NCBI GenBank assembly: GCA_019310965.1
Contig: JAFDDG010000006.1
Coordinates: 1 to 64,000 of the forward strand
Origin: Deltaproteobacteria bacterium
GTDB lineage: Bacteria; Myxococcota_A; UBA9160; SMWR01
Direction of reading: 5' to 3'
DNA length: 64,000 bases
Position 1 is the first letter of the stretch. Each line of letters starts with the position of its first letter. Positions 42,498 through 52,225 of the stretch are shown here, piece by piece. The position numbers and the translations under genes were made by a program. The notes under the pieces are model-generated. The model was not told the origin of the DNA and ran no database searches. It saw only the letters and a program-made list of their open reading frames with translations.

Positions 42498-44916
42498 GGC
42501 GCGTCGCCTCGAGCTGCTGCCTCGCATCTTCGGCCTCGGGGAACTCGCCGGCGGCGAGTGCCTGCTCGAACGCGGCGGCGGCATCTGTTTCGCGCGCGAG
42601 TGCCCGCAGAGCCAGGCCGCGATGGTAGTGGAGCGTGGGTGGCACGCGGACGCCCTCCGCCTCGATGGCCGTTTCGAAGTGCTGCAGTGCCGATGCTGCG
42701 CGTCCGGCGCGCAAGTCGACCCAGCCGGCGGCATTGCGTGCGTAGGTGGCGCCGGTGGAGTCAGCCAGCGCGCTGCTGGCCATCTCGAGGGCGGTGGCGA
42801 TCGTTGCCTCGTCCTCGGCCAGCAGGTACGCCAGGTCGGCCCGCGCCGTCCACAGGTCCGGGGCTTCCTGCACCACGCGCTCCAGCATCTCGAGAGCGCG
42901 CTGGGTCTCGCCGTCTTCCCGGTAGAAGCGTGCGAGCAGCTGGCGCGCACCCGCGTGCAGGACGCCGGCGTTGTCCGCCTGCTCGAATGAACGCCGCGCT
43001 TCCTCGAGCTTGCCCTGTGCGGTGTAGAGCTCGTGCAGCAGGTCGATCGTACCGGGCAGCGCAGGGTTGGCTTCGAGCGCGCGCAGCACATCGGCCTCGG
43101 CTTCGGGGTAGGCTCCGAGCGTGGCGAGCACCTCGGCCCGCAGCAACAGCACGTAGGGGCTGGCCAGCCGTTCGTCGACCAGGCGGGTGAGGCGCGCGTG
43201 GGAAGTGCCGGGGTGCCCCGCGGCCAGGTCGATGTCGGTGAGCAGTGCCAGCAGCTCCGGCTGGATGGGCGCCGCGCTGTGCGCGCGGGACAGCAAGCGA
43301 TACGCGCGCTCGGCCTGCCGCTCGCCCTCGAGCTTCCAGAAGATGAGGGCAGCGTGCGGGGCGGGCGGTTGCGCTTCGGCGAGCTCGTCGAGAATCTCGC
43401 TGCCTTCGTCCGCGCGCTCGCTGCGATACAGCGCGAGCGCGTGGTCGGCGCGCTCCGACGGCGCCAGGGTCAGGCCGGACTGAAGCAACTCCTCGTACGC
43501 TTGGATCGCTCGGCGCCAATCGTGACTGTCGATGTCGATGCTCGCGCGCAGCCGCAGGGCAGCCGTCTTCGGCGGGGGTGCGAGCTCCATGGCGCGGTCG
43601 ATGTGGTGGCGCGCCGCGGCAAGATCTTTGCGCTGATGATGGGTCAGCGCGAGCAGCCGCTCCGTCTCGTAGTGGGGCCGGGCCCGGGAAAGCGCCGTGA
43701 GCAACTCGACGGCATCGGACAGACGCTGCTCCGCCATGGCGATGCGTGCCGCTGCGAGCTGCGTGACGGGTGACGTCTCGTCCTCTTCAGCCATCTCCAC
43801 CCAGGCCGCGCGCGCGCTGGCCAGGTCGCCGCGCCGCAGCGCCAGCCGCACCAGGGCCTCACCGAGCAGCGGGTCGTCGATGCCCTCGCCGCGGGCAGTC
43901 TCGAGGTGGGCTTCGGCGTCCGCCTCGCGGCCCTGATGCACGAGCCACGCCGAATACAGAACGTGGGCGCGCGCCTCCCCCGGGTCGCGCTCCAGTAGCT
44001 CCAGGTGGACCTCTTCGCCGGTGTGCCCCGGGAACGAGTCGTAGGCCCGTCCGAGGGCCGCCCAGGCGGCGTAGTCCGCCGGGCTCAGCGTCACCTGCTC
44101 GCGCAGCATGCGGCGGATCAGATCGTCGTCGCCGACGCGCTGGGCGTAGTCGATGGTGGTGCTGATCGCGAACTTCGTCTCCGATGCCTTCCCCTGCTCC
44201 CGCGCGAGATTGACCGCATCGATGAAGTGAAGCCGGGCTCGTTTGTGGGCCCCATTGAACCAGTGCACCCGCGCCGTCTCGAGACGCGCTCGCGGGTACG
44301 CGCCGCCTTTCAGCTCTTCGACCTTGTCGAATGCGCCGAGGGCCAGTCCATAGAGCAGCTCACCCGGGTCTTCGCCGCGCAGCTTGCGCCTGTTGATCTT
44401 CGCGATGTAGACCGTTCCCAGCTGCGCCCAACCCGGCGGCGACGTGTCGTCGATCCTCACCGCTTCGCGCGCCGAGATGAGCGCCTGGTCGTACTTGCCC
44501 TCGATCAGCGCCAGATGTGCGTCGGCAAGCAGCACTGGTGGGTCCACCGTGCGGCGGTACAGCAGTTCCGAATTGATCAGCTTGCGCGCTCGCTCCGGAT
44601 TGCGGAACGCGACGAGCCGTGCCTCGCGCATCTTTGCGTGGATGAAATCGGGATCGATGCGGCGCGCCTCCTGGTAGTAGGGGAGCGCTTCCTGGTACGC
44701 CTGGCGGTCCTCGTAGAGAATGTCGCCGATCTGGGAGTAGAGCGTGGCGTCGCCCGGGCGCAGCTTCAGCGCGCTTTGAAACTCGAGCAGCGCTGCTTCC
44801 ACGTTGTCGTCGGCCAGCTCCTGCTCGCCACGAGTGATGTGTTCCGCTGCGCGGTCTTCCGGCGACATGCAGGCTGCGAGAAGCAGCGCCAGGATCGAGA
44901 ACCAGCGTCTATGCAC
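42466..44916 (-). CDS. Large TPR lipoprotein (PrsT-like)
   Basis: An 816-residue precursor with a short lipoprotein signal and Cys16 in LALLLAAC, then TPRs from near residue 30 to the end (e.g. ELADDNVEAALLEFQSALKLRP; GATYARNAAGWVDLRAGRAASAL, each split over two helices). It is probably an outer- or inner-membrane lipoprotein that scaffolds assembly or export of an envelope polymer; PrsT proteins of exosortase loci have a similar build, but no exosortase is seen here. Start GTG 44916, 10 nt after the stop of the upstream TPR lipoprotein gene. The last repeat shares the signature AGEFPEAEDAR with that neighbour, pointing to common origin. Confidence 0.83.
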   Translation of the reverse strand: MHRRWFSILALLLAACMSPEDRAAEHITRGEQELADDNVEAALLEFQSALKLRPGDATLYSQIGDILYEDRQAYQEALPYYQEARRIDPDFIHAKMREARLVAFRNPERARKLINSELLYRRTVDPPVLLADAHLALIEGKYDQALISAREAVRIDDTSPPGWAQLGTVYIAKINRRKLRGEDPGELLYGLALGAFDKVEELKGGAYPRARLETARVHWFNGAHKRARLHFIDAVNLAREQGKASETKFAISTTIDYAQRVGDDDLIRRMLREQVTLSPADYAAWAALGRAYDSFPGHTGEEVHLELLERDPGEARAHVLYSAWLVHQGREADAEAHLETARGEGIDDPLLGEALVRLALRRGDLASARAAWVEMAEEDETSPVTQLAAARIAMAEQRLSDAVELLTALSRARPHYETERLLALTHHQRKDLAAARHHIDRAMELAPPPKTAALRLRASIDIDSHDWRRAIQAYEELLQSGLTLAPSERADHALALYRSERADEGSEILDELAEAQPPAPHAALIFWKLEGERQAERAYRLLSRAHSAAPIQPELLALLTDIDLAAGHPGTSHARLTRLVDERLASPYVLLLRAEVLATLGAYPEAEADVLRALEANPALPGTIDLLHELYTAQGKLEEARRSFEQADNAGVLHAGARQLLARFYREDGETQRALEMLERVVQEAPDLWTARADLAYLLAEDEATIATALEMASSALADSTGATYARNAAGWVDLRAGRAASALQHFETAIEAEGVRVPPTLHYHRGLALRALARETDAAAAFEQALAAGEFPEAEDARQQLEATRHAGTDAGSAS

Positions 44917-44926
44917 GAGGCGTCGC

Positions 44927-47329
44927 CTACTCCGTGAGCTGCGCCAGCTCGCGTCGTGCGTCTTCGGCCTCGGGGAAGGAGCCGGCTTCGAGGGCGGTCT
45001 CGAACTCGTCCCGCGCCCGCTCCGTATCGCCGGCACGGCTCAGCGCGAGGCCCAGGCGGTAACGTATGGAGGGTGAATCCGGGCGCTGTTCGACTGCCTG
45101 ATCGAGCACGGCGGCTGCGCCCGAGTACTCGGTGCGCTGGAAGCGCACCCAGCCCAGCGTGTCGAGGAAATCCGGTTTCGTCTCAATGCGCAGGGCTTCT
45201 TCGGCCAGCTGCAGCGCCCAGTCGAGATCCTTGCCCTGCTCGGCCAGCAGCCAGGCCAGGTCGTTGCGCGCGCCGGCGTGGTTCGGGTGCTTGCGCACCA
45301 CTTCGCGCAGCCGCGTTTCCGCGTCGTCGCGATTGCCGGAGGCCAGCGTCAGCTGTGCCGCCGAATAGGGGTAGGAACTAGCGCCCGGTGCCAACTCCGC
45401 GGCCTTGTCGAAGAGCTCGACGGCTTTGGCGAGGTCGTTCTTGCGGGCGGCGAGTGTTGCCAGACCGGCGAACCCTGCCGCATGCTCCGCGTCCAACTCG
45501 ATCGACTTCTCGAGGGCGGACTGCCCCTCGTCGTCGCGGCCGAGGCGGGTGAGCACCACGCCGCGCAGCTCGTGGTTGGAGGCCAGCTCGGGCTGGCGCG
45601 CCAAGATCGATTCCATTCGCGCGAGTGCCGCTGCGCCTCTCCCGGCCGCCAGCATCGCGTCGACCCAGGTGCGCAGCAGCTCGGCGTTTTCTGCCGCCGC
45701 CAGGTCGAGGCCGCTGGTCTCTATGGAGGCGATGGCCGCCTTCGGCCCCTCGGCCTCGAGCTCGAGGCCCGCGAGCTCGACGTGGGCCAGAAGACGCGTG
45801 TCCGGTCGCTGGCGCAGGGCTTCGAGCATGCTGCGTGCGTCGTCGTACTGGCCGAGGCGGGCGAACGAACGCGCCACCACCACCATCACGTTCCGCGGGT
45901 CCATGTCGCGCTGGCGCTGCGCGATCTTTGCCACCCGCAGGGCCTCGGCGTACTCCCCGCGTTCGTAGAGCACCTGCGCCAACAGTGCCGCCGCCGGCGT
46001 GGACTGGTTGTCGGCGCGCATGGCTTCGCGCAGCTCGGAGATGGCACGGTCGACGTCCCCGAGCTCGAGCGCGGCGCGGCCCGCCAGGAAACGAGCGCCG
46101 GCGTTCGAGGGCCAGGCACGCACGCCGTCTTCGAACAGATGCAGTGCCTCCTTCGCATCGCCCTGTTCGAGCGCGATGCGGCCCTTCAGGAGCTTCGTGT
46201 AGGTGCGCTCTTCGATGTTCGCGGCGATCTCGGCGGCGCGATCGTATTCGCCGAGATCGATCAGAATGTCCGCCCGGGTGAAGTGCAACGCGTCGTTGCC
46301 GCCGCCGGAGAGCTCCAGCACATTGTCGAGCGCCCGCAGTGCGTCGTCGGCGCGTTTCTCCAGACGGTAGAAGTTGGCGAGCAGGTTCCAGGCTCCGGCG
46401 GATTCGAAGCTCTCCGCAGCGTCGATCAGGATCTGCTCGGCGCCCGCGACGTCGCCCCGGATGCGCAAACGCGAAGCGAGTTGCGAGCGCAACGAGAGAT
46501 TGTCCGAAGCTTCCTCCACGGCGCGGCGAATCAGCTTCGTTGCCTTCTCGGGTTGGTTGGTGTTGTCGTAGAAACGCATCGCCTCGCCGATCACGAACGC
46601 GTTCGTGGGGAAGAGCTCGGTGCATTCGTCGAAGAGCTCGCTGGCGCGCTCCATGTCCCGGCGCTGGTCACGCTGGAATAAGGCGGGGGCCAGGCAGCCG
46701 CGGTGCGCGATCGAGCTATCGCCTCCCTCGAGTGCGATCTCCTTCAGCTTGTCGTGCGCTACCTCGGCCTCGTCCATGCGCTTGAGGTCGCCGAGCACGG
46801 TTGCCAGAATCACGTACACGCCGTAGTCGTCGGGGTAGGCCTCGAGCAGCCGCTCGGCGTCGACGAGAGCTTCTTCCAGGCGTCCTGCGCCCACGTTCGC
46901 GCGCGCGCGCAGGCGCAGCGCCACGTGCTGCTGCGGGTCGAGTTCGATGGCGCGATCCGAGGCGCGGATCGCGGCCTCGAAGTTCCGCTGGGCGAAGTGC
47001 GCCGAAGCCAGCAGCAGCGACGCCGAGATCGCGTACTCTCTGAATTCGGTGGCCTTCTCGAGTGCCCACACGGCTCGGCTCGGCTCGCCGGTCTGCACGA
47101 GCGCCACGCCGAGGCGATAGGTGGCTTCGGGGTGGTCGGGGACGATGGCGAGAATCTGGCGGAGCTCGTCGATCGAAGCTTCGTGCTGGCCGACGTCCTG
47201 GAGGGCGCGCACCTCGGCCAGGCGGCCATCGATGTCGCCTCCGCACCCGGAGAAGGCGAAAATCGCGAGCACCAGGAGAGCCAAGCTGCGCATTTGCCCG
47301 GCGATGGGGGTGCGATTGGTTTCGAACAT
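44927..47329 (-). CDS. Large TPR lipoprotein (PrsT-like)
   Basis: An 800-residue precursor with a basic N-terminus, one hydrophobic segment and lipidated Cys29 (FAFSGC). More than fifteen TPR-like units follow (for example DHPEATYRLGVALVQTGEPS, NHAGARNDLAWLLAEQGKD and SIRYRLGLALSRAGDTERA). It ends AGSFPEAEDARRELAQL, nearly the same as the downstream TPR lipoprotein. Start ATG 47329 has GGAGG about 12 nt upstream; ATG 47293 would also keep the signal peptide. First gene of a three-gene minus-strand run (two TPR lipoproteins, membrane protein), divergent from the sulfatase-TPR gene by 70 bp. Confidence 0.85.
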   Translation of the reverse strand: MFETNRTPIAGQMRSLALLVLAIFAFSGCGGDIDGRLAEVRALQDVGQHEASIDELRQILAIVPDHPEATYRLGVALVQTGEPSRAVWALEKATEFREYAISASLLLASAHFAQRNFEAAIRASDRAIELDPQQHVALRLRARANVGAGRLEEALVDAERLLEAYPDDYGVYVILATVLGDLKRMDEAEVAHDKLKEIALEGGDSSIAHRGCLAPALFQRDQRRDMERASELFDECTELFPTNAFVIGEAMRFYDNTNQPEKATKLIRRAVEEASDNLSLRSQLASRLRIRGDVAGAEQILIDAAESFESAGAWNLLANFYRLEKRADDALRALDNVLELSGGGNDALHFTRADILIDLGEYDRAAEIAANIEERTYTKLLKGRIALEQGDAKEALHLFEDGVRAWPSNAGARFLAGRAALELGDVDRAISELREAMRADNQSTPAAALLAQVLYERGEYAEALRVAKIAQRQRDMDPRNVMVVVARSFARLGQYDDARSMLEALRQRPDTRLLAHVELAGLELEAEGPKAAIASIETSGLDLAAAENAELLRTWVDAMLAAGRGAAALARMESILARQPELASNHELRGVVLTRLGRDDEGQSALEKSIELDAEHAAGFAGLATLAARKNDLAKAVELFDKAAELAPGASSYPYSAAQLTLASGNRDDAETRLREVVRKHPNHAGARNDLAWLLAEQGKDLDWALQLAEEALRIETKPDFLDTLGWVRFQRTEYSGAAAVLDQAVEQRPDSPSIRYRLGLALSRAGDTERARDEFETALEAGSFPEAEDARRELAQLTE

Positions 47330-47399
47330 CGGGCGCAAAGACCTCCAGGAACTGAGAGAAACCGCGAGTATAGGCGTAGCGCCGGCGGCGTCGACGCTC

Positions 47400-49535
47400 G
47401 TGGGTGGCCAGCGACGCCGTGCGGGGTACCTGTTTTCTGGGTCCGTTTGCATTTTCTCCGGGTGGCGGGCTGTCGCCTGGGGACTTGCACTCATCTGGCT
47501 GGTGTCCTGCGCGCCGAGCCCGGTGCCGGGGCCGGCGCGCATCGTCCTCATCAGCGTGGATACACTGCGGGCCGATCACCTCGGCTGCTACGGGGCAGCT
47601 TCGGCCCACACCCCCCACTTGGACGCCCTGGCCGCGCGCGGAGTTCGCTTTGAGGCAGCTCTCTCGCCGGTGCCGCTGACGCTGCCGGCCCACGCCTCGC
47701 TGATGACTGGTGTCGACCCGCCTCAGCACGGCGTGCGCCACAACTCGATCCACCGGCTCGGCACCGAGCTGCCCACGCTGGCCGAGGGGTTGCACGCTGC
47801 CGGCTACGCCACCGCCGCCTTCGTGGGCGCGCTGGTGCTCGATGCGCGCTTTGGCCTGGATCGTGGCTTCGACGTCTACGACGACCGCACCTCGGGGCGC
47901 GTCTCGGGTGCGACGGGCTATGCGGAACGCCGTGCTGACGCCGTGGTGGACGGTGCGCTGGCCTGGCTGGCCAGCGCACCGGATCGGTTCTTCCTGTGGG
48001 TGCACTTCTACGATCCGCACGCGGCCTACACGCCGCCGCCCGGCTTTGCCAGCGCGTTCCCCGGCGATCCGTACGCCGGCGAGATCGCCTTCGTCGACGC
48101 CGAGATCGGCCGTCTGCTCGCCGCCATCGAAGCGCGCTTCGGCGCCCGGGACTTGCTGGTGGTCGCCACCGCGGACCACGGCGAGAGCCTCGGCGAGCAC
48201 GGCGAGCCCACCCATTCCTACTCGCTCTACGAAGCGACACAGCGGGTTCCACTGCTCATGGCGGGTGCCGGGTTGCCGGCGGGACACGAAGTGCTGGATC
48301 CCGCGAGCCTCGTCGACATTGCGCCGACTCTGTTGGCTTGGGTGGGGGCGCCGCCGTTGCCCGCGGCCCGCGGCCGCGATCTGCGGAGCGCGGTGCGTGG
48401 CGCGCAGCTCGCTGAACGTCCGATCTACATGGAGACGCTCGCACCGCAGTTCGACTTCGGGTGGAGCCCACTGCTCGGGCTGCGGGTCGGGCGCTTCAAG
48501 CTGGTACGCGCGCCGCGCCCCGAGCTCTACGACCTGGTCGAGGACCCGGGCGAGACTCGCAACCTGGCGCACGAGCAACCGGAGCGCCTGGCGCGCCTCG
48601 ATGCGCAGCTCGATGCCTGGGGCGACGCGGCGACGGTGTCGCGGAGCGTGTCGGTGTCGGCCGAGGACCGCGAGCGATTGCGCTCGCTTGGCTATGTGGT
48701 GCCCGAGGCATTGCCTCCGGACGCCGCCTGGGGACGCGTCGGCGGCCCCGACCCCAAGGACCGCATCGCATTGCTCGGCGAGCTCGCACACGCCGAGGAG
48801 GAGATCCGGGCCGGTCGCCCCGCCGCGGCGTTGGCTCGGCTCGATGCGCTGGACGAGGGTGGCAGCCACGTGGCGCTGCAACGGGCCGCGGCTGCTCTGG
48901 CCTCCGGCGACGCCCTGCGCGCCGAGCACGAGGCGCTGGCCGTGCTCGAGGCCGAGCCGGCCCGCACCGATGCGCGCATTCTGGTTGCGCGGGCCCTAGA
49001 AGCCCAGGGCCGCAAGCAAGCCTCGGACCGCGCACTTGCCGGTCTGCCGATGGAGGTGGCACCGGCGCCGTGGGTGGCGCTGCGCGCCGCGCGCGCCGAG
49101 CTGGTGGCGGGAGACGCCGCCTCGGCCGCGGGTCGGCTGGCGGCCGCGCGCAGGCGTCACCCCGACGACCCACGCCTGGCGCTACGGCACGCCTCTGCTC
49201 TCGAGGCGCTCGGTCGGCCGGAGGAGGCCCTGCGTGCGCGAGAGGCGGCGCACGCCGCGGCGCCGGATGCGGTGGAGCCCGCCAACGACCTGGCCTGGAG
49301 CCTGGCTGGCCTGGGTCGCGATCTCGACCGCGCCCTTGCACTGGCCCAGGCGGCGGTCGCGCGCGGTGGTGACGACCCGGCGTTGCTCGACACTCTGGCG
49401 ACGGTGCAGCTGGCGCGGGGCGAGGAGCAGGCCGCGCGCGCCACACTTGCGCGTGCGTTGCCGGCGGCGCGCGGCACGACGCGGGAGCACCTGCTCGAGC
49501 TCGAGAGGCGGCTTGGGCTCGCCGCGCTGCCGTGA
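47400..49535 (+). CDS. Sulfatase-like hydrolase with C-terminal TPRs, lipoprotein
   Basis: A 711-residue precursor: signal anchor with Cys37 in WLVSC, an alkaline-phosphatase-superfamily sulfatase-like domain (about 45-420), and TPR-like helices (about 470-705). Metal-binding motifs are present (SVDTLRADHLGCYG; TADHGESLGEHGEPTHS). The nucleophile site reads VPLTLPAHASLMTG, so Thr94 stands where sulfatases have the Cys/Ser that becomes formylglycine, and the following Arg is His. It may be a phosphodiesterase or phosphotransferase rather than a sulfatase. Start GTG 47400 lacks a clear ribosome binding site. Confidence 0.85.
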   Translation: MGGQRRRAGYLFSGSVCIFSGWRAVAWGLALIWLVSCAPSPVPGPARIVLISVDTLRADHLGCYGAASAHTPHLDALAARGVRFEAALSPVPLTLPAHASLMTGVDPPQHGVRHNSIHRLGTELPTLAEGLHAAGYATAAFVGALVLDARFGLDRGFDVYDDRTSGRVSGATGYAERRADAVVDGALAWLASAPDRFFLWVHFYDPHAAYTPPPGFASAFPGDPYAGEIAFVDAEIGRLLAAIEARFGARDLLVVATADHGESLGEHGEPTHSYSLYEATQRVPLLMAGAGLPAGHEVLDPASLVDIAPTLLAWVGAPPLPAARGRDLRSAVRGAQLAERPIYMETLAPQFDFGWSPLLGLRVGRFKLVRAPRPELYDLVEDPGETRNLAHEQPERLARLDAQLDAWGDAATVSRSVSVSAEDRERLRSLGYVVPEALPPDAAWGRVGGPDPKDRIALLGELAHAEEEIRAGRPAAALARLDALDEGGSHVALQRAAAALASGDALRAEHEALAVLEAEPARTDARILVARALEAQGRKQASDRALAGLPMEVAPAPWVALRAARAELVAGDAASAAGRLAAARRRHPDDPRLALRHASALEALGRPEEALRAREAAHAAAPDAVEPANDLAWSLAGLGRDLDRALALAQAAVARGGDDPALLDTLATVQLARGEEQAARATLARALPAARGTTREHLLELERRLGLAALP

Positions 49536-49606
49536 GGGAATGGCTTGGTGGTTTCACTGCCGCGGGCAGCTGTTAGGATCACCGCTTCTCGGAGGTTCCA
49601 CGCCCG

Positions 49607-51034
49607 ATGCTTCGCCGATTGATCGATTCGCCGCTTACCTACTTCGTGGGCGCCGGGTTGCTGGTCGTCGTCGCGATCGCGACGCAGATCGAAGTGCGCG
49701 TTCCGCCGCTGCCCGAAGGCACGCCGCAGGATGTTGCCGAGTTGCCACAGCGGGGCGATCTCAATGTCGTGTTCGTCGTGATCGACACCCTGCGCGCGGA
49801 CCATCTCGATGTGTACGGCTACGGACGGGAGACGAGCCCAAACCTCGCGGCGCTCGCGAGCCAGGGCATCCGCTTCGAGAAGGTGCTCGCGCAATCGTCC
49901 TGGACCAAGACCTCGATGGCGTCGCTTTGGACCGGCGCGCAGCCCTTGAATCACGGCTTGCTGCGCTTCGACGATGCTCTGCCGGCAGAGGCGCGGATGC
50001 CAGCGGAGACCCTGAAGCAGGCCGGGTATCGCACGGCGGGGATATACCGGAACGGCTGGGTGGCGCCGAACTTCGGCTTCGCTCAGGGGTTCGACACGTA
50101 CATACGTCCGCGTCCCGGCCGCGCGCGCCAGCGGGCACAGTCGCAACACCCGGCCGGTGCGCTGCTCGAGGGCACCGACGAGGACGCATTGGTCTCCGCC
50201 AATGAGTTTCTCGATGCGTTCGGGAACGAGAAATTCCTGCTGTACCTCCACCTCATGGACGTGCACCAGTACGTCTTCGATCAGGACTCGCCGCCGTTCG
50301 GAGTCGGCTATCTCGACCTCTACGATCAGGCGATCCACTGGACGGATCGCGTCATTGCGCACCTGTACGGAAAGCTCGAAGAGATCGGGGTGCTGGATCG
50401 CACGCTTTTCGTGATCACCTCGGATCACGGCGAAGCCTTCCGCGAGCACGGCTTCGAAGGGCACGCGCGCAATCTCTACTCCGAGGTGACGAGAGTGCCG
50501 TGGATCATCGGCTTGCCGTTTCGACTGATGCCGGGGGTCGTCGTCGAGCAGCCCGTCTCGAACGTCGATGTCTGGCCGACGCTCCTCGAGCTGTTGGGGC
50601 TGTCGCCCCTCGAGGGCATCGATGGGCGATCTGCCGTCCCGCTCATTCGTGCCGCCGCCGGGCTCGATGCCGAGCCGCTCGCGCCGACGCCGCGACTGGC
50701 CTTCCTCGATCGCGGCTGGGGTCATCGCACGCGCCAAACGCCGATCTTTGCCGTCGAGGATGCCGGCAAGCGCATCATGTGGTGGCCGCAGACAGATGAG
50801 TCTCCCGAGCGCGTGCATCTCTTCGACACCGAGGGCGATCCCTCGGAGCAGCACGACATCTATAGCCCTGGCGACGACCCCGACGCAGAGCGCCTGCTGG
50901 GCATCGTGCGGGAGCACTCCGAGAGCGCCGAGAGCCCCTGGGGCGTCGACGCGCGTCAGATCGAGCTCGACGAGATGCGGCTGAACCAGCTGCGGGCGCT
51001 CGGGTATGTGTTGCCGGGAGCGGAGCGGCGGTAA
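49607..51034 (+). CDS. Membrane-anchored sulfatase-like hydrolase
   Basis: A 475-residue protein with an N-terminal transmembrane anchor (about 11-27) and a periplasmic sulfatase-like domain (VVIDTLRADHLDVYGYG; TSDHGEAFREHGFEGHA). The nucleophile position in SSWTKTSMASLWTG is Thr100, and both the Pro and Arg of the CxPxR signature are missing, so formylglycine-dependent sulfatase activity is unlikely. GGAGG precedes ATG 49607. It is 71 nt behind the TPR-sulfatase gene on the same strand, so the two may act on the same surface molecule. It ends RALGYVLPG, similar to RSLGYVVPE near the end of the sulfatase domain of its neighbour. Confidence 0.88.
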   Translation: MLRRLIDSPLTYFVGAGLLVVVAIATQIEVRVPPLPEGTPQDVAELPQRGDLNVVFVVIDTLRADHLDVYGYGRETSPNLAALASQGIRFEKVLAQSSWTKTSMASLWTGAQPLNHGLLRFDDALPAEARMPAETLKQAGYRTAGIYRNGWVAPNFGFAQGFDTYIRPRPGRARQRAQSQHPAGALLEGTDEDALVSANEFLDAFGNEKFLLYLHLMDVHQYVFDQDSPPFGVGYLDLYDQAIHWTDRVIAHLYGKLEEIGVLDRTLFVITSDHGEAFREHGFEGHARNLYSEVTRVPWIIGLPFRLMPGVVVEQPVSNVDVWPTLLELLGLSPLEGIDGRSAVPLIRAAAGLDAEPLAPTPRLAFLDRGWGHRTRQTPIFAVEDAGKRIMWWPQTDESPERVHLFDTEGDPSEQHDIYSPGDDPDAERLLGIVREHSESAESPWGVDARQIELDEMRLNQLRALGYVLPGAERR

Positions 51035-51041
51035 CAGGCTC

Positions 51042-52139
51042 CTAGCTGCGTCGGTACACCGTCTCCAGCACTTCGCATTCCCGCTGTCTCTCGAGTGCCA
51101 GCTCGATCAGGCGGTCGAGGAGCGCCGGGTAGGGCAGCCCGCTGGCCTCCCAGAGGCGCGGGTACATGGAGGCGTCGGTGAAGCCGGGCAGGCTGTTCAC
51201 CTCGTTGATGTGGAATTCGCCGGACCCGCGCTCGAGCAGGAAGTCGACGCGACCGAGGCCGGCGCCCTCGAGTGCTTGCATGGCCCGCACGGCCAGATCC
51301 CGAACGTGCTCGCTCGCGGTGCTTTCGAGCGGAGCGGGGACCAGCAACTCCGTGTCCTCGTCGACGTACTTCGCTTCGTAGTCGTAGAACTCGCGTTGCG
51401 TGCGGATCTCGCCGGGCACCGACGCCTCGATCGGATCGTTGCCGAGCAGCGCCACTTCGATCTCGCGGGCGTCGACGGCGCGTTCGCACAGGATCTTGGC
51501 GTCGTAGCGCGCCGCATCGCGCAACGCAGGCAGGAGTTCGTCGGCGGCCTTGACCTTGTGGATGCCCACGGATGAGCCCTGGTTGGCGGGTTTCACGAAC
51601 AGCGGCAGCCCGATGTCGCGCAGCGCGCGCTCGGCGGCGGCCTGGGCGTTGGCTTCGCGTCCGAGCTCACGGCTGCGCACCAGGACCCAGTCGAGGACCG
51701 GCAGTCCCGCCGTGCGCAACAGGCGCTTGGAGGCTTCCTTGTCCATCTGGAGCGCCGAGCCCAGCACGCCGGAGCCGACGTAGGGCACGCCCGCCATTTC
51801 GAGCAGGCCCTGGAGCGCTCCGTCCTCGCCACCGCGTCCGTGAACGATCGGGAAGATGACATCGACCTTGCCGGCGGCTGCGACATCGCCGGTCTCTGCG
51901 GAAACCAGTCCTCGCGCACCCCCCGCCACCGGCAGGTGTACGCTCTCACCGTCGACAGAAGCTTCGGGCGGCAAGCCGGGTGGGCCGAGGTGCCAACGCC
52001 CCTCGCGATCGACGCCGATCAGGCTGACGTCGTAGCGCGCGGGGTCGAGGGCCCGGTGGATCGACGTCGCCGAAGCGATCGAAACCTCGTGCTCGACCGA
52101 GCGCCCCCCGAACAAGAGTCCGACGCGAAGCTTGCTCAT
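51042..52139 (-). CDS. ddl: D-alanine--D-alanine ligase
   Basis: A 365-residue ATP-grasp enzyme that makes D-Ala-D-Ala for peptidoglycan. Recognisable elements: LLFGGRSVEHEVSIASA at the N-terminus, HGRGGEDGALQG, VKPANQGSSVGI in the ATP-binding region, and FHINEVNSLPGFTDASMYP at the metal/product site. ATG 52139 is preceded by GGAGGGGG; the frame continues open to 52187. It stands alone, convergent with the sulfatase-like gene (7-nt gap) and divergent from larE. Confidence 0.95.
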   Translation of the reverse strand: MSKLRVGLLFGGRSVEHEVSIASATSIHRALDPARYDVSLIGVDREGRWHLGPPGLPPEASVDGESVHLPVAGGARGLVSAETGDVAAAGKVDVIFPIVHGRGGEDGALQGLLEMAGVPYVGSGVLGSALQMDKEASKRLLRTAGLPVLDWVLVRSRELGREANAQAAAERALRDIGLPLFVKPANQGSSVGIHKVKAADELLPALRDAARYDAKILCERAVDAREIEVALLGNDPIEASVPGEIRTQREFYDYEAKYVDEDTELLVPAPLESTASEHVRDLAVRAMQALEGAGLGRVDFLLERGSGEFHINEVNSLPGFTDASMYPRLWEASGLPYPALLDRLIELALERQRECEVLETVYRRS

Positions 52140-52225
52140 CCCCCCTCCTGCGCCGAGCATAGCTCGCTGCAGGCCGCGGACCGCCACCGCTTGACCGCCT
52201 CGGAGGCCCTTCGTAAGCTCGGCAG

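Noticed and set aside
30851-51034. Exosortase/PEP-CTERM locus
   Set aside because: The TPR lipoproteins resemble PrsT, but no exosortase, PEP-CTERM substrate or typical exopolysaccharide exporter could be identified.
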